Shown piece by piece: positions 35,170 through 44,729 of a stretch of DNA of 64,000 bases (within the stretch, counting starts at the first letter, position 1; every line of letters starts with the position of its first letter). The translations under genes were made by a program, and so were the position numbers. The notes beneath the pieces are model-generated. The model was not told the DNA's origin, searched no databases, and saw only the letters and a program-made list of their open reading frames with translations. The DNA lies in NCBI RefSeq assembly GCF_000687555.1, contig NZ_JHWJ01000008.1, positions 124,001 through 188,000 on the forward strand, given 5' to 3'. The DNA is from [Clostridium] aerotolerans DSM 5434 (lineage in GTDB: Bacteria > Bacillota > Clostridia > Lachnospirales > Lachnospiraceae).

Positions 35170-37311
35170 TTAGCTCTGGCCCTCATTGGGGATAAATACC
35201 CGGCTTGCCTGAGGGTTTAATTTCTTAAGCTCAGCCTTGACTAAAAGCTTTGCCTCCTCACAGAAATCCTCCTGGCTGTTTCTCTGGACCCGGCCTCTCC
35301 GGTCCGGTTTTTCATAGGTTCCATCGGGTAACAGAATGTGGGATTTTACATTATCCTCTAATTGTATCAAAAGGACCTTGATAATCCTTTCTTTTAAATC
35401 CTCATCTTCTACCGGGAACATGATTTCCACTCGTTTATCTAAGTTTCTTGGCATCCAGTCTGCACTTCCCAGGTAAAGCTCCGGGCTTCCATCATTATCA
35501 AAATAGAAGATTCTGGCGTGCTCCAGGAAATTTCCGATTATGGAGCGTACCGTAATATTTTCACTTAATCCGGGGACGCCTGCTCTTAAACTGCAGATTC
35601 CTCTTACAATGAGCTGAACCTTCACTCCGGCACAGGAAGCCTCATAAAGAGCGGCGATAATATCCTTATCACAAAGAGAATTCATCTTTGCGATGATATG
35701 GGCCTGTTTTCCTGCTTTTGCATTCTTTGTTTCCCGGCGGATCATCTTTAAAAACCTGGCTCTCAGCCAGATAGGGGCGACCACCAGTTTATTCCACTGC
35801 AAGGGCTCAGAATAACCGGACAGCATATTAAAGACTGCCGTGGCATCCTCTCCAATCTGAGGATTGCAGGTCATTAACCCAAAATCCGTATAAAGCTTTG
35901 CTGTGGAATCATTATAGTTTCCCGTTCCCAGATGAACGTACCGTCTGATTCCATCTTCTTCTCTTCGAACTACCAGGGTAATCTTTGAATGGGTCTTTAA
36001 GCCTACCAGCCCGTAAATCACGTGACAGCCTGCTTTTTCAAGTTTCTTTGCCCAGTTAATATTATTTTCCTCATCGAAACGAGCTTTTAATTCCACCAGT
36101 ACAGAAACCTGCTTCCGATTATCAGCGGCCTCTTCCAAAGCAGCTACAATGGGAGAATTTCCGCTGACCCGGTAAAGCGTCTGTTTGATAGCCAGAACTT
36201 CAGGGTCTTTTGCCGCTGCCTTTACAAAATTTACGACAGGGTCAAAGGTCTCATATGGATGATGAAGCAAAATATCTCCCTTTCTGATATTGGTAAAGAT
36301 ATCATCCTCATTCATTAATTCCGGCACCTGCTGGGGGACATAGGGAACTGCCTTTAAGTGTTCGAATCCTTTCACTCCATACAGCTTCATTAAAAAGGTA
36401 AGATCCAAAGGGCCACTGATTAAAAAGATGTCACTGGAGCTGATGGTAAGCTCCCTTTTTAATATTTTCAAGAGACCTTTATCGATTTTTTCTTCCACCT
36501 CAAGGCGGATGGCCTCGCCCCACTGTCTTTTTTTCAACTGCTTTTGAATCTCTTCTAAAAGGTCCACAGCTTCTTCTTCATCAATGGTCAGATCCGCATT
36601 TCTCATGACCCGGAAAGGACTGGCTGTGACTACGTTGTAATTTAAGAACAGGCTTCCCATATTCCGCTCGATAATTTGTTCCAGCAGGATTACCTTTTGC
36701 TCTTCCCCTTCTTTTTTCGGGAACTTAACAATCCTTGGAAGCACGCTTGGAACCTGGACCATGGCAAATTCCAGTTCTTCTTCCCCGCTCTTTTTCTTAA
36801 GAAGCGCTGCAATGTTTAAGGACTTATTCCGAATCAGGGGAAATGGTCTGGAGGAATCCACTGCCATTGGGGTGAGAACCGGATAAACATCACGTTCAAA
36901 ATAGTTGTCTGCAAAATTTCCTTCTTCTTCATTTAGATCTTCATGATTTACAATGACTTGAATTCCATTTTGCTTTAAAGCTGGAAGTAAGGAGCGGTTA
37001 TAGGTGGAATATTGGAGAGCTACCAGCTCATGAGTCTTCTCACTGATTTTTTCCAGCTGCTCTCCTGGTTTTAAGCCTGCAATATCAGGCTTTGTATATT
37101 TGGCATGGACCATGTCTTTTAAGGAAGCCACACGGACCATGTAGAACTCATCTAAATTGGAGGCTGTGATGCCTAAAAATTTAATTCTTTCAAGCAAAGG
37201 AAGGCTCTTATCTCTCGCCTCACCAAGAACCCGGTAATTAAACTCGATCCAGCTCAGCTCCCGGTTAACATAATTATTCGGATTGTTAAATATTTCATTG
37301 ATGTCTGCCAT
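35170..37311 (-). CDS. ppk1: Polyphosphate kinase 1
   Basis: A 713-residue enzyme reversibly polymerising the gamma-phosphate of ATP into polyphosphate. The N-terminus NRELSWIEFNYRVL and the core SNLDEFYMVR are typical. The two essential histidines of the PLD-like core are His441 in LKTHSKITLV, the likely phosphorylated residue, and His460 in YVHLGTGNYND; their 19-residue spacing matches E. coli PPK (435/454). Its start overlaps the stop of the ppx gene by one base (TGATG), so synthesis and breakdown enzymes are made from one mRNA. Confidence 0.95.
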   Translation of the reverse strand: MADINEIFNNPNNYVNRELSWIEFNYRVLGEARDKSLPLLERIKFLGITASNLDEFYMVRVASLKDMVHAKYTKPDIAGLKPGEQLEKISEKTHELVALQYSTYNRSLLPALKQNGIQVIVNHEDLNEEEGNFADNYFERDVYPVLTPMAVDSSRPFPLIRNKSLNIAALLKKKSGEEELEFAMVQVPSVLPRIVKFPKKEGEEQKVILLEQIIERNMGSLFLNYNVVTASPFRVMRNADLTIDEEEAVDLLEEIQKQLKKRQWGEAIRLEVEEKIDKGLLKILKRELTISSSDIFLISGPLDLTFLMKLYGVKGFEHLKAVPYVPQQVPELMNEDDIFTNIRKGDILLHHPYETFDPVVNFVKAAAKDPEVLAIKQTLYRVSGNSPIVAALEEAADNRKQVSVLVELKARFDEENNINWAKKLEKAGCHVIYGLVGLKTHSKITLVVRREEDGIRRYVHLGTGNYNDSTAKLYTDFGLMTCNPQIGEDATAVFNMLSGYSEPLQWNKLVVAPIWLRARFLKMIRRETKNAKAGKQAHIIAKMNSLCDKDIIAALYEASCAGVKVQLIVRGICSLRAGVPGLSENITVRSIIGNFLEHARIFYFDNDGSPELYLGSADWMPRNLDKRVEIMFPVEDEDLKERIIKVLLIQLEDNVKSHILLPDGTYEKPDRRGRVQRNSQEDFCEEAKLLVKAELKKLNPQASRVFIPNEGQS

Positions 37312-38879
37312 CAGGTCAACCTCCTCTTCTGCTTTAAGACTGGCCTTATTCCAAAAATCTCTTCAAAGAATTCCGCCTTCTGGCTAAAGGAAACAGATTC
37401 CAGGGTAATATCTCCCTCATAGGAAGTGGTCACCAAAAGCTGCCCGTTTTTCACATTCATACGGCTGTCTGACAGCTTTTGTTTATGGCTTCGATCCATG
37501 GAATTGGCAAGCCTTAAGATGGCGGTCAGCTTTGCCATGAGAATGGTAATATCCTCTTTGGATAGTTCCCCTTTTGTATTTCGAAACAGCTCTTCATTTA
37601 AATGCATCCGGCTGTAATCAAATTCCACTCCGTTATACCGGACCACATTGGCTATGATTTCCCGTTCCATATGGGACAATCCAATAATCTCTGTGGACAT
37701 AATAATATTATAGGCAGATTCGCTGGGTTTTTTCATGGAAATAAATTTTCCGCAGGCGTGTAAAATAGCTGCAATCTGTAAAAGAAGCCGTTCTCTTTTT
37801 CCCATGCCGTGATATTTTTTCATGCTGTCGAAAAGATCCACCACATATTTTTCCATAATAGAGGTATGTGGGCCATGGCATTTGTACCGCTTTGCCATAT
37901 TTCTGGAGGCGGCTAAAATGTCCTCGGAAAAATCGTGATGAAATTTCACTGCCTTCGTTTCCTCGGCATATTCGGCTGCTATGCTGTCACAAAGACGTAT
38001 TCCCGGAATCCAGAACATATCTGCTCCCGTGATTTCTAACACGCATTTAAAGATAATGGCGGCAGGAACTAAAAGGGCGGCATATTCTGCATTGACTCCG
38101 AACCGTTCCTGAATCCCTTCCACTGACATCTTTAACAGCTTTTCGTAAAATTCCCCATACTCCTCCGCGGTAATCCGTTCCACTGCCTTGCCGCCATTGC
38201 TGCCTCTGGAAAGATAGAGTATGCTCTCCCCGATCCCAATCAGACTTTTTATCTGCCGGTCCTTTAAATAAACCTTTCGGAAGGTATAAAGCTCATTATC
38301 CACCATCTCTTCAATGAGGGTGTTCTGCATTTTGGCACTGACCTGTACGTCAGCCATCATTTCCCGAATCCGCAGTACTCCAAGCATCAGGTTCTGAGTG
38401 GAAACAAGGGCATCCTTATCAAAGAGAGATACCTGCATGCTGCCAAAGCCCACATCAACAATGGCAGTTCCTTTTTCTATGATTTTGCTGAACTCCGCAT
38501 CTTTTGATGCGATGGCTTTATAGCTGATGAAACGCTGCTCAGAATTGCTTATGATCTGTACCTCTATTCCGGTCCTGACACGGACCTGATCCAGTACGAT
38601 CTGGCTGTTTTTAGCCTCCCGTAAGGCACTTGTGGCATAAGCACGATACCCAATGACCTTATACGACTGCATGATTCCGGCAAAGTCCCTGATTACGCTG
38701 CACATCTCTTCCACCAGCTCATAGCTGATTTTACCATTGTTGTAGGTATCCCTGCCAAGGGCGATAACATGGCGAACATGATCGATCTTATTGATTCCAT
38801 TTTTGACAGATATCTCATAGATGCCCAGCTCCAGTTCAAACGATCCCACATCGATGGCAGCAAATATCTTGATTGCCAT
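37311..38879 (-). CDS. ppx: Exopolyphosphatase (Ppx/GppA family) with C-terminal HD domain
   Basis: A 522-residue protein of the Ppx/GppA phosphatase family, which cleaves terminal phosphate from polyphosphate or hydrolyses pppGpp. The ASKHA-fold start AIDVGSFELELGIYE and TAIVDVGFGSMQVSLFD are the two phosphate loops, and GYRAYATSALREAKN lies between. Residues about 310-480 form an HD-type helical domain (LHACGKFI, GLSHMEREIIANVVRY). The first gene of the ppx-ppk1 pair. A GGAGGACA site precedes the ATG, and a small hairpin (CGCCC/GGGCG, 38890-38911) lies just upstream. Confidence 0.9.
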   Translation of the reverse strand: MAIKIFAAIDVGSFELELGIYEISVKNGINKIDHVRHVIALGRDTYNNGKISYELVEEMCSVIRDFAGIMQSYKVIGYRAYATSALREAKNSQIVLDQVRVRTGIEVQIISNSEQRFISYKAIASKDAEFSKIIEKGTAIVDVGFGSMQVSLFDKDALVSTQNLMLGVLRIREMMADVQVSAKMQNTLIEEMVDNELYTFRKVYLKDRQIKSLIGIGESILYLSRGSNGGKAVERITAEEYGEFYEKLLKMSVEGIQERFGVNAEYAALLVPAAIIFKCVLEITGADMFWIPGIRLCDSIAAEYAEETKAVKFHHDFSEDILAASRNMAKRYKCHGPHTSIMEKYVVDLFDSMKKYHGMGKRERLLLQIAAILHACGKFISMKKPSESAYNIIMSTEIIGLSHMEREIIANVVRYNGVEFDYSRMHLNEELFRNTKGELSKEDITILMAKLTAILRLANSMDRSHKQKLSDSRMNVKNGQLLVTTSYEGDITLESVSFSQKAEFFEEIFGIRPVLKQKRRLT

Positions 38880-38978
38880 ACTTGTCCTCCTTACCGCCCA
38901 TGTAGCGGGCGTTTATACCTATTTTACTCTATCCCAATGATTATTGTGTTAAATCCAGGTAAAATCTTACAACTTTCT

Positions 38979-40268
38979 TCAAATTTCTTCCCTTTTTCCT
39001 AATATATGAGTGATGAACTGACTGGCCGTTCTTCCAGATAGACCTCCATGCTGAAGTTCCCATATATTTGCCTTGGCATAAAGCTCTTCCGGCTGTATCC
39101 CCAGATCATAACGGTCTGCCAGCTCCTTTACGATATTTAGAAATTCTGCTTTGTCCGGAGAGCCATAATAGATGGTAACGCCAAAGCGGGCAACCAAAGA
39201 AAGCTTTTCCTGGACGGTGTCATTGTTATGTAATTCATCATCCAGTTGTCTCTTATCGCTGAACTTCTCCCGTATCAGATGGCGGCGGTTGGAGGTGGCA
39301 TAAATCAACACATTGCCCGGCCTGATTCCAAGTCCTCCTTCGATGATCGCTTTTAGATACTTATATTCCAGCTCCGTATCCTCAAAGGATAAATCGTCCA
39401 TATAGATGATGAACTTGTAATTCCGGTCCTTTAACTGCTCCTGAAGCTTTGAAAGCATCTGAAACTGGTGTTTGTAGACTTCTATAATTCGGAGGCCTCT
39501 GTCATAATATTCATTTAAAATGGCTTTGATGCTTGAGGACTTGCCTGTACCGCTGTCCCCAAATAAAAGTACATTGTTTGCCGCCTTCCCATCTAAAAAA
39601 GCTTCTGTATTTTCCACAAGCTTCTGCTTCTGGCGCTCATATCCAATGATGTGAGAGAGGCGTACCGGTTCTATATTGGTGATGGGAAGGATTTTAAGCT
39701 CCGCTCCCTCGTCTTCGATTCGAAATGCCTTATTTAAGGCAAACTTTCCCACTCCGAACCCGCGGTAGAAGTCAGTAACTGCTTCTTTAAATTCCTGCAC
39801 ATCTAAAGTGCTTGAAAGTACAGCAGCAAGTGACAGAATCTGATCCCTGGTCTCACTGTCATAAACTCCATTCCCTTCATCTGGAGCCTCATAGCTTTTT
39901 AAGGCTGACCAGATACTTAAGCCGGAACTCCCATCTAAAAGGCTTAAATCATACTGAAACAGCTCCCGGAAGATGGAAAAATCATGGACTGCCAGTTCAT
40001 TTAATGTGCCTTTTATAGGCCCGGTGATTTCACAGGCAGTGCTGTATGGGTTTTCATGGTTTACCAGGCATAATGTTAAAAAGCAATGCCAAAGATTCCC
40101 ATGAAACCCATAAACAGACGCTATCTGGGTCAGCCGTCCGGCGCAGGCATAGGAATCCGGCATTGCTTTTTGAGACTCCTCTCCTGAATGGGAAATGAGT
40201 GCTGCAATCTGGTCAAAAAGTTCTCTAAATTCGAAATTGCGGTAAAGGATCAGTTCCTGGGATTTCAT
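38979..40268 (-). CDS. DUF815-family AAA-type ATPase
   Basis: A 429-residue cytoplasmic ATPase. The C-terminal half holds Walker A GDSGTGKSS near 240-248, Walker B FIIYMDDLSFE near 295-305, and the sensor segment VLIYATSNRRHL, all standard for DUF815. The N-terminal 190 residues are helical and specific to clostridial members. The cellular role of DUF815 is not established. GAGGAGG before the ATG at 40268 decides the start. It follows pheA by about 60 bases. Confidence 0.88.
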   Translation of the reverse strand: MKSQELILYRNFEFRELFDQIAALISHSGEESQKAMPDSYACAGRLTQIASVYGFHGNLWHCFLTLCLVNHENPYSTACEITGPIKGTLNELAVHDFSIFRELFQYDLSLLDGSSGLSIWSALKSYEAPDEGNGVYDSETRDQILSLAAVLSSTLDVQEFKEAVTDFYRGFGVGKFALNKAFRIEDEGAELKILPITNIEPVRLSHIIGYERQKQKLVENTEAFLDGKAANNVLLFGDSGTGKSSSIKAILNEYYDRGLRIIEVYKHQFQMLSKLQEQLKDRNYKFIIYMDDLSFEDTELEYKYLKAIIEGGLGIRPGNVLIYATSNRRHLIREKFSDKRQLDDELHNNDTVQEKLSLVARFGVTIYYGSPDKAEFLNIVKELADRYDLGIQPEELYAKANIWELQHGGLSGRTASQFITHILGKREEI

Positions 40269-40328
40269 AAATTTCCTCCTCATGTAAAGTTTAAGTCCGG
40301 TCTGAATCAGACCGAACTTTAAATGTAC

Positions 40329-41465
40329 TTAATAATTTCCTAAAATTCTTACATTGCGTCCTTCCTCACAAATGCCCTTTAAAGCATTCTGAATGGATGC
40401 ATGGCTTAAATTCCCTTCAATATCTACAAAGAACCGATACTCCCAGTTTCTGCCCGGGACTGGTCTGGATTCAATCATGAACATATTGACTCCGTTATAG
40501 ATAAAGTTACTTAAAATATTATAGAGGGAACCGCTTTTATGTGGAAGCTCAAAGCTTAAGCTTATCTTTCCTGCCTCCTCCTGGTATACCGCTTCCCTGG
40601 AAAGAATGATAAACCGGGTGGTATTATTTTTGTTGGTGTTTATCTGAGGTCTTAATACCTTAAGCCCATAAAGCTCTCCAGCGGTCTCACTGGCTACGGC
40701 TGCCTGGGTAAGGTCTCCTTCTTCAATGACTTTCTTTGCCGCCACTGCTGTATTTTCAACGCTGATCTGTTTCCAGCTACGGTTAGAATTAAGAAATTCC
40801 TGGCACTGCATCAATGCCTGAGGGTGAGAAAATACGGTCCTGATATCCTTTTCCTCCGCTCCAGGCAACCCTAAAAGCGCATGATTTACGGTTAAAAAGG
40901 TTTCAGCCACAATGTAGTTTTCGTATTTCATTAACAGATCATAATTATCCGTGACAGCACCTGCAGAGGAATTCTCAATGGGAAGTACGGCATAATCAGC
41001 ATTCCCAAGCTCCACTTCTTTCATGGCGTCATCCCATGTGGATACATGATACAGGCTGGCCCCATTTCCAAAATAATTTAAGGCAGCTCCATGGCTGTAA
41101 GCACCTTCCACTCCCTGATATACCACTCTTACTCCGTTTAGCTTTAAATTCTTTACTGGCCGAAAGGAATGATTGGCCTTAAGCCCGTTTTCAGCCATTT
41201 GCTTATACTGATAATTCCGGCTGATGGTCATCATCTGGGTGAAAAGCTCTCTGACTGCCTGCTTTAAGAACTCCCCTTCCACCATTCCGGTCACTGAGTC
41301 TATCTTCTGCTGTTCCCGCTCTCCGTCATAGACCGGCTTTCCAGTGCCGATCTTAAATTCTGCCACTTCCCTGCACAGCTCCATGCGTTTCTCAAAAAGG
41401 GCTACCATCTCCTGGTCAATTCCGTCAAGCTGTTTTCTGATTTCCTGCAAGTCTAAATTCTTCAT
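40329..41465 (-). CDS. pheA: Bifunctional chorismate mutase / prephenate dehydratase
   Basis: A 378-residue enzyme making phenylpyruvate from chorismate for phenylalanine synthesis. Residues about 1-85 are an AroQ-type mutase (IRKQLDGIDQEMVALFEKRM). The dehydratase region about 110-285 starts at VVYQGVEGAYSHGAA and ends with NTTRFIILS, which holds the catalytic Thr. The ACT domain about 298-378 (SLSFELPHKSGSLYNILSNF, ESRPVPGRNWEY) should give phenylalanine feedback control. AAAGGG precedes the ATG. Confidence 0.95.
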   Translation of the reverse strand: MKNLDLQEIRKQLDGIDQEMVALFEKRMELCREVAEFKIGTGKPVYDGEREQQKIDSVTGMVEGEFLKQAVRELFTQMMTISRNYQYKQMAENGLKANHSFRPVKNLKLNGVRVVYQGVEGAYSHGAALNYFGNGASLYHVSTWDDAMKEVELGNADYAVLPIENSSAGAVTDNYDLLMKYENYIVAETFLTVNHALLGLPGAEEKDIRTVFSHPQALMQCQEFLNSNRSWKQISVENTAVAAKKVIEEGDLTQAAVASETAGELYGLKVLRPQINTNKNNTTRFIILSREAVYQEEAGKISLSFELPHKSGSLYNILSNFIYNGVNMFMIESRPVPGRNWEYRFFVDIEGNLSHASIQNALKGICEEGRNVRILGNY

Positions 41466-41481
41466 AGGTCTTATTTTCCCT

Positions 41482-42249
41482 TTATCCGTTGTATGATGAT
41501 TCCTGGCTGCTCACTTGTCCCAACTGTTCCTTAATCATATCCTTAATCCGCTTTTCGGCATAGGCTCCCGGAAACTTACGAAGCTCAGGCTCCAGCTCCT
41601 TTAAATAGAAAGGCTCGCCAAATGTAATGGTCACCTTAGACGGCCGGATAAAAGGAAGGTGCTGTTCAAAGACCTCCGCAGTTCCGGTCATTGCTACGGG
41701 GATCACTGGACAGCCGCTTTTCTCAGCTATTTTAAGACTTCCTTCCTTAAAGGACAGAAGTTCCGTGGGATCTTCATTTTTGTTTCTGGTTCCTTCGGGA
41801 AAGATCCATACCGATACACCATGTTTCACTTGTTCGATTCCTGTAAGAATGGTTTTTAAGCCTTCTTTCAAATTCTTCCGGTCAAGAAATAAACAGTTCA
41901 CATATTTCATCCAGGTTGAGAGGAGTGGTATTTTTTCCATCTCCTTTTTGGCTACGAAACCCATAAGGCCCGGAACCGTTACATAGCCCACCAGAATATC
42001 AAAATAGCTTCTGTGATTTCCCACATAGAGAACGGCACGGTCCGTTGGAATATTTTCTTTTCCATTAACAGTAACCTTCACACCTGCCATAAAGAGAAGT
42101 GCTTTAAAAACTCCCCGCACCACTGCGATACTCTGCTCATCTCTTAAGCGGGGATTCTTCTTTCCTGTCATCCATTCAAAAAGGATTACCGGAATACTGA
42201 AAATCAAAAATAATATGACTGTTGCTGCTACTAAAATAAAACGTATCAT
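41482..42249 (-). CDS. plsC: 1-acyl-sn-glycerol-3-phosphate acyltransferase
   Basis: A 255-residue membrane enzyme that adds the second acyl chain to make phosphatidic acid. An N-terminal hydrophobic helix (about 3-22) anchors it. The catalytic H-X4-D box is NHRSYFD, and the glycerophosphate-binding motif is FPEGTR. GGAGGACGAGATCT sits directly before the ATG at 42249; an ATG 21 bases earlier overlaps that site. It lies 16 bases upstream of pheA and near cardiolipin synthase, so phospholipid genes are clustered. Confidence 0.93.
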   Translation of the reverse strand: MIRFILVAATVILFLIFSIPVILFEWMTGKKNPRLRDEQSIAVVRGVFKALLFMAGVKVTVNGKENIPTDRAVLYVGNHRSYFDILVGYVTVPGLMGFVAKKEMEKIPLLSTWMKYVNCLFLDRKNLKEGLKTILTGIEQVKHGVSVWIFPEGTRNKNEDPTELLSFKEGSLKIAEKSGCPVIPVAMTGTAEVFEQHLPFIRPSKVTITFGEPFYLKELEPELRKFPGAYAEKRIKDMIKEQLGQVSSQESSYNG

Positions 42250-42303
42250 AGATCTCGTCCTCCATTTCATCTATTATATAAAATGGTGACTTTAATTACA
42301 ATA

Positions 42304-42774
42304 CTACCTCCATCTCTTTTTTGTGATTTGTTCAAACAACAGTCCTGTGAAAAACCAAAGAGGTGCAAAATCCAGACGGATCAGCCCGTCAATGTTAGTG
42401 CTCCGCCCCGTATAATCCCAAGGACAGATTCCTGTGCTCCTTAAGAATGTCCCTGCGATATATTCGGCTAAAAAAATAAGAACCATATAAAGGAATCCAT
42501 GCCGGATCGCCAGATCTGCAGGCCTTGCAGAAAGTCTCTGCCCCGGGCTCACCCACTGGTCAATGATACCTCCAATTGGCCCAAGGAGTGCTCCTAAGCC
42601 GTAAATTGGAAACATTAACAGAGAAGTCTGTCCCATGAGCCGCCAGTCATGGCGTAATAAAGATTCCGTCGAGGTAAAAATAACCTCCAGGCACCAGCCT
42701 GTCATTCCGCATTTGCAGAAGTTAATGGGTAATTGTTTGATATCGATTTTTGTTAGTGTCTTCATAATCTTCAT
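42304..42774 (-). CDS. CmpB-like putative ABC transporter membrane protein
   Basis: A 156-residue membrane protein with about four helices. The C-terminal stretch GICPWDYTGRSTNIDGLIR-type (GICPWDYTGRS, then LDFAPLWFFTGLLFE) is typical of the family called putative ABC-transporter type IV (CmpB). No ATPase is encoded next to it. The first Met at 42774 has no strong ribosome site; an ATG at 42765 is possible. It sits between cardiolipin synthase and plsC. The function is unknown. Confidence 0.75.
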   Translation of the reverse strand: MKIMKTLTKIDIKQLPINFCKCGMTGWCLEVIFTSTESLLRHDWRLMGQTSLLMFPIYGLGALLGPIGGIIDQWVSPGQRLSARPADLAIRHGFLYMVLIFLAEYIAGTFLRSTGICPWDYTGRSTNIDGLIRLDFAPLWFFTGLLFEQITKKRWR

Positions 42775-42818
42775 TATGCGCCGGTTCTTTTAAAATTATG
42801 TTCGGCGAAAAATGAATT

Positions 42819-44330
42819 CTATAAAAGAGGAGACAAAAGTCTGCTGCCCTGTTCCTTAATCCGGATAACGATACTTCTTTCTCCATAACTCTCTCTTGTG
42901 ATTTCCTTGCACACCTTAAGATCTTCTATAAACAGTGCCTCCAGCTCCTTCGTTGTCTCTTCATCATAAATGACTGCATTGACTTCAAAATTAAGCTCAA
43001 AGCTTCTGATATCCATATTAGCCGTCCCAAAGGAGCTGACCTTTCCATCGGTCATCACCCCTTTTGCATGAAGGAAGCCATTTTCATACGTATAGCATTT
43101 GGCTCCTGCCGAAAGGAGGTCCCCTACATAGGAATAAGAAGCCCAGTAAACAAATGGATGGTCTGGTTTGCAGGGTATCATAAGTCTTACATCAACCCCG
43201 GATCTGGCTGCAATGATCAAAGCAGAAAGTACCGCATCATCGGGAACAAAGTAGGGAGTCTGAATATAAATATGATCCTTTGCCTTTGAAAACAGCCGGA
43301 TGTAATTATCCCGAATCTGTCTGTTTCCTGCATCAGGGCCGCTGGCTATGATTTGAATTCCAAGCTTCTTCTTTTCCCGGCTTAGATCAACCACACCAAG
43401 GCATTCTAAGCAGTTACCGTCATCACTTTCACAAAAATACCTCATGTGCTTAAACAGATTTTCCCCTGCTGCATAATTCCAGTCCAGGGCAAACCGAATC
43501 TGAAGGCTTAAAACAGAACCGCCGCTTAGCTTTAAATGAGTATCCCGCCAATAGCCGAATTTAGAATCCTTGGAAATATATTCCCGCCCGATGTTAAAGC
43601 CTCCCACATAGCCAACTCTGTTATCTATAATTACGATTTTCCTGTGATTTCTATAGTTGACCCGAAGCTGCAGACGACCCAAAATGGGAGGGAAAAAGAT
43701 TCCCACTTTAACGCCATTATCCTTAAGGACTTTCCATTTGGATTTTCCCATAAAACGGCCGCCCATTCCGTCGCATAGGATTCGAACCTCAACCCCTGCC
43801 TTTGCCCGCTCAATGAGAATAGGAATGATGGAATCAAACACCTCATCATCCTTTATGATATAATATTGCAGGTGAATAAATTGGGTAGCCTGGGAAAGCT
43901 CCATTCTTAAATCACTGAATTTTTCTTCTCCGTCTGTAAATATGGTGACCTCATTGTCCACGGTAAGAACGGAACCAGAGGTTTCTAAGTTATAATACAC
44001 CAAATCCGAATAATCACGGGATAAGGAGGTTACCAGACTCATATCATTGTTTCTTAAAAATTCTTCCTGATTCTTTATGGAATACCGCATTCGATCCTCT
44101 ATCTCTTTTACACGGAACATCTTATTCTTTCGCATATCCTGCCCCAAAAGAAGATAAAAAAGAATCCCAAATACGGGAATAAAATAAAGGGCAAGAAGCC
44201 ACGTCCAGACGGCCTTTGGGTCTCTGCGCTGAAAAAAGACAATAATGATGGAAAGAACCAGATTAATATAGATTAAATGCGTCATCATCCACTTCCACAC
44301 TTCCACTGCCTGCATTCCTATGGTCTGCAT
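42819..44330 (-). CDS. cls: Cardiolipin synthase
   Basis: A 503-residue phospholipase D-superfamily enzyme that condenses phosphatidylglycerol into cardiolipin. Two N-terminal helices (about 13-32 and 41-63) precede two HKD active-site motifs: NHRKIVIIDNRVGYVGG near 225-241, and LHAKGVMTDGKVSSFGTANMD near 430-450 (motif HAKGVMTD). The linker between the helices contains the family sequence QRRDPKAVWTWLLAL. AGGAGG precedes the ATG. Confidence 0.94.
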   Translation of the reverse strand: MQTIGMQAVEVWKWMMTHLIYINLVLSIIIVFFQRRDPKAVWTWLLALYFIPVFGILFYLLLGQDMRKNKMFRVKEIEDRMRYSIKNQEEFLRNNDMSLVTSLSRDYSDLVYYNLETSGSVLTVDNEVTIFTDGEEKFSDLRMELSQATQFIHLQYYIIKDDEVFDSIIPILIERAKAGVEVRILCDGMGGRFMGKSKWKVLKDNGVKVGIFFPPILGRLQLRVNYRNHRKIVIIDNRVGYVGGFNIGREYISKDSKFGYWRDTHLKLSGGSVLSLQIRFALDWNYAAGENLFKHMRYFCESDDGNCLECLGVVDLSREKKKLGIQIIASGPDAGNRQIRDNYIRLFSKAKDHIYIQTPYFVPDDAVLSALIIAARSGVDVRLMIPCKPDHPFVYWASYSYVGDLLSAGAKCYTYENGFLHAKGVMTDGKVSSFGTANMDIRSFELNFEVNAVIYDEETTKELEALFIEDLKVCKEITRESYGERSIVIRIKEQGSRLLSPLL

Positions 44331-44361
44331 GAAAATCCCTCCTGTCTAAATGGTTTTTTCC

Positions 44362-44390
44362 AAAAAGGGCCACCGCATCAGCGACGACCC
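44362..44390 (-). terminator. Terminator of the DUF4250 gene
   Basis: On the minus strand GGGTCGTCGC (44390-44381) pairs with GCGGTGGCCC (44376-44367), including some G-T pairs, around a four-base loop. A T run at 44366-44362 follows. It is placed just before the cls ribosome site. Confidence 0.7.
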
Positions 44391-44421
44391 AAAGCCATTC
44401 CCTTTCGGGAAATATCCCAGT

Positions 44422-44601
44422 TTATATAAATTGATTTTTCTCTCTATTATAATGATAATCTATGGAATTTAAAGTATGGATAATATCCTCTTCCTTAATT
44501 CCAAGACTCTGACAGCAATCCTTTAGCGAGGGATAAAAGTCTCTTAACTGAGTGTTCATATAGCTTAATAAGATAACCGGGTCCTTTGGTATATTAGTCA
44601 T
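44422..44601 (-). CDS. DUF4250 small protein
   Basis: A 59-residue protein, easily missed because of its length. It begins MTNIPKDPVILLSYMNTQLR and ends DYHYNREKNQFI, matching the start and end pattern of DUF4250 proteins common in Clostridia, which are helical and of unknown function. GCAGGAG lies nine bases before the ATG, and a terminator follows the stop. It is divergent from the asparaginase gene. Confidence 0.8.
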   Translation of the reverse strand: MTNIPKDPVILLSYMNTQLRDFYPSLKDCCQSLGIKEEDIIHTLNSIDYHYNREKNQFI

Positions 44602-44729
44602 GAATTTTCTCCTGCCTCTTAATTATATATGATTTTAGCATAGTTATCCTTACTTTTCAATAAATGGCCTGTACGAATGGAAAAAGAAGTGCTACAATCT
44701 TGTTCAGAATCTTGCAGGAGGTAATCTCA

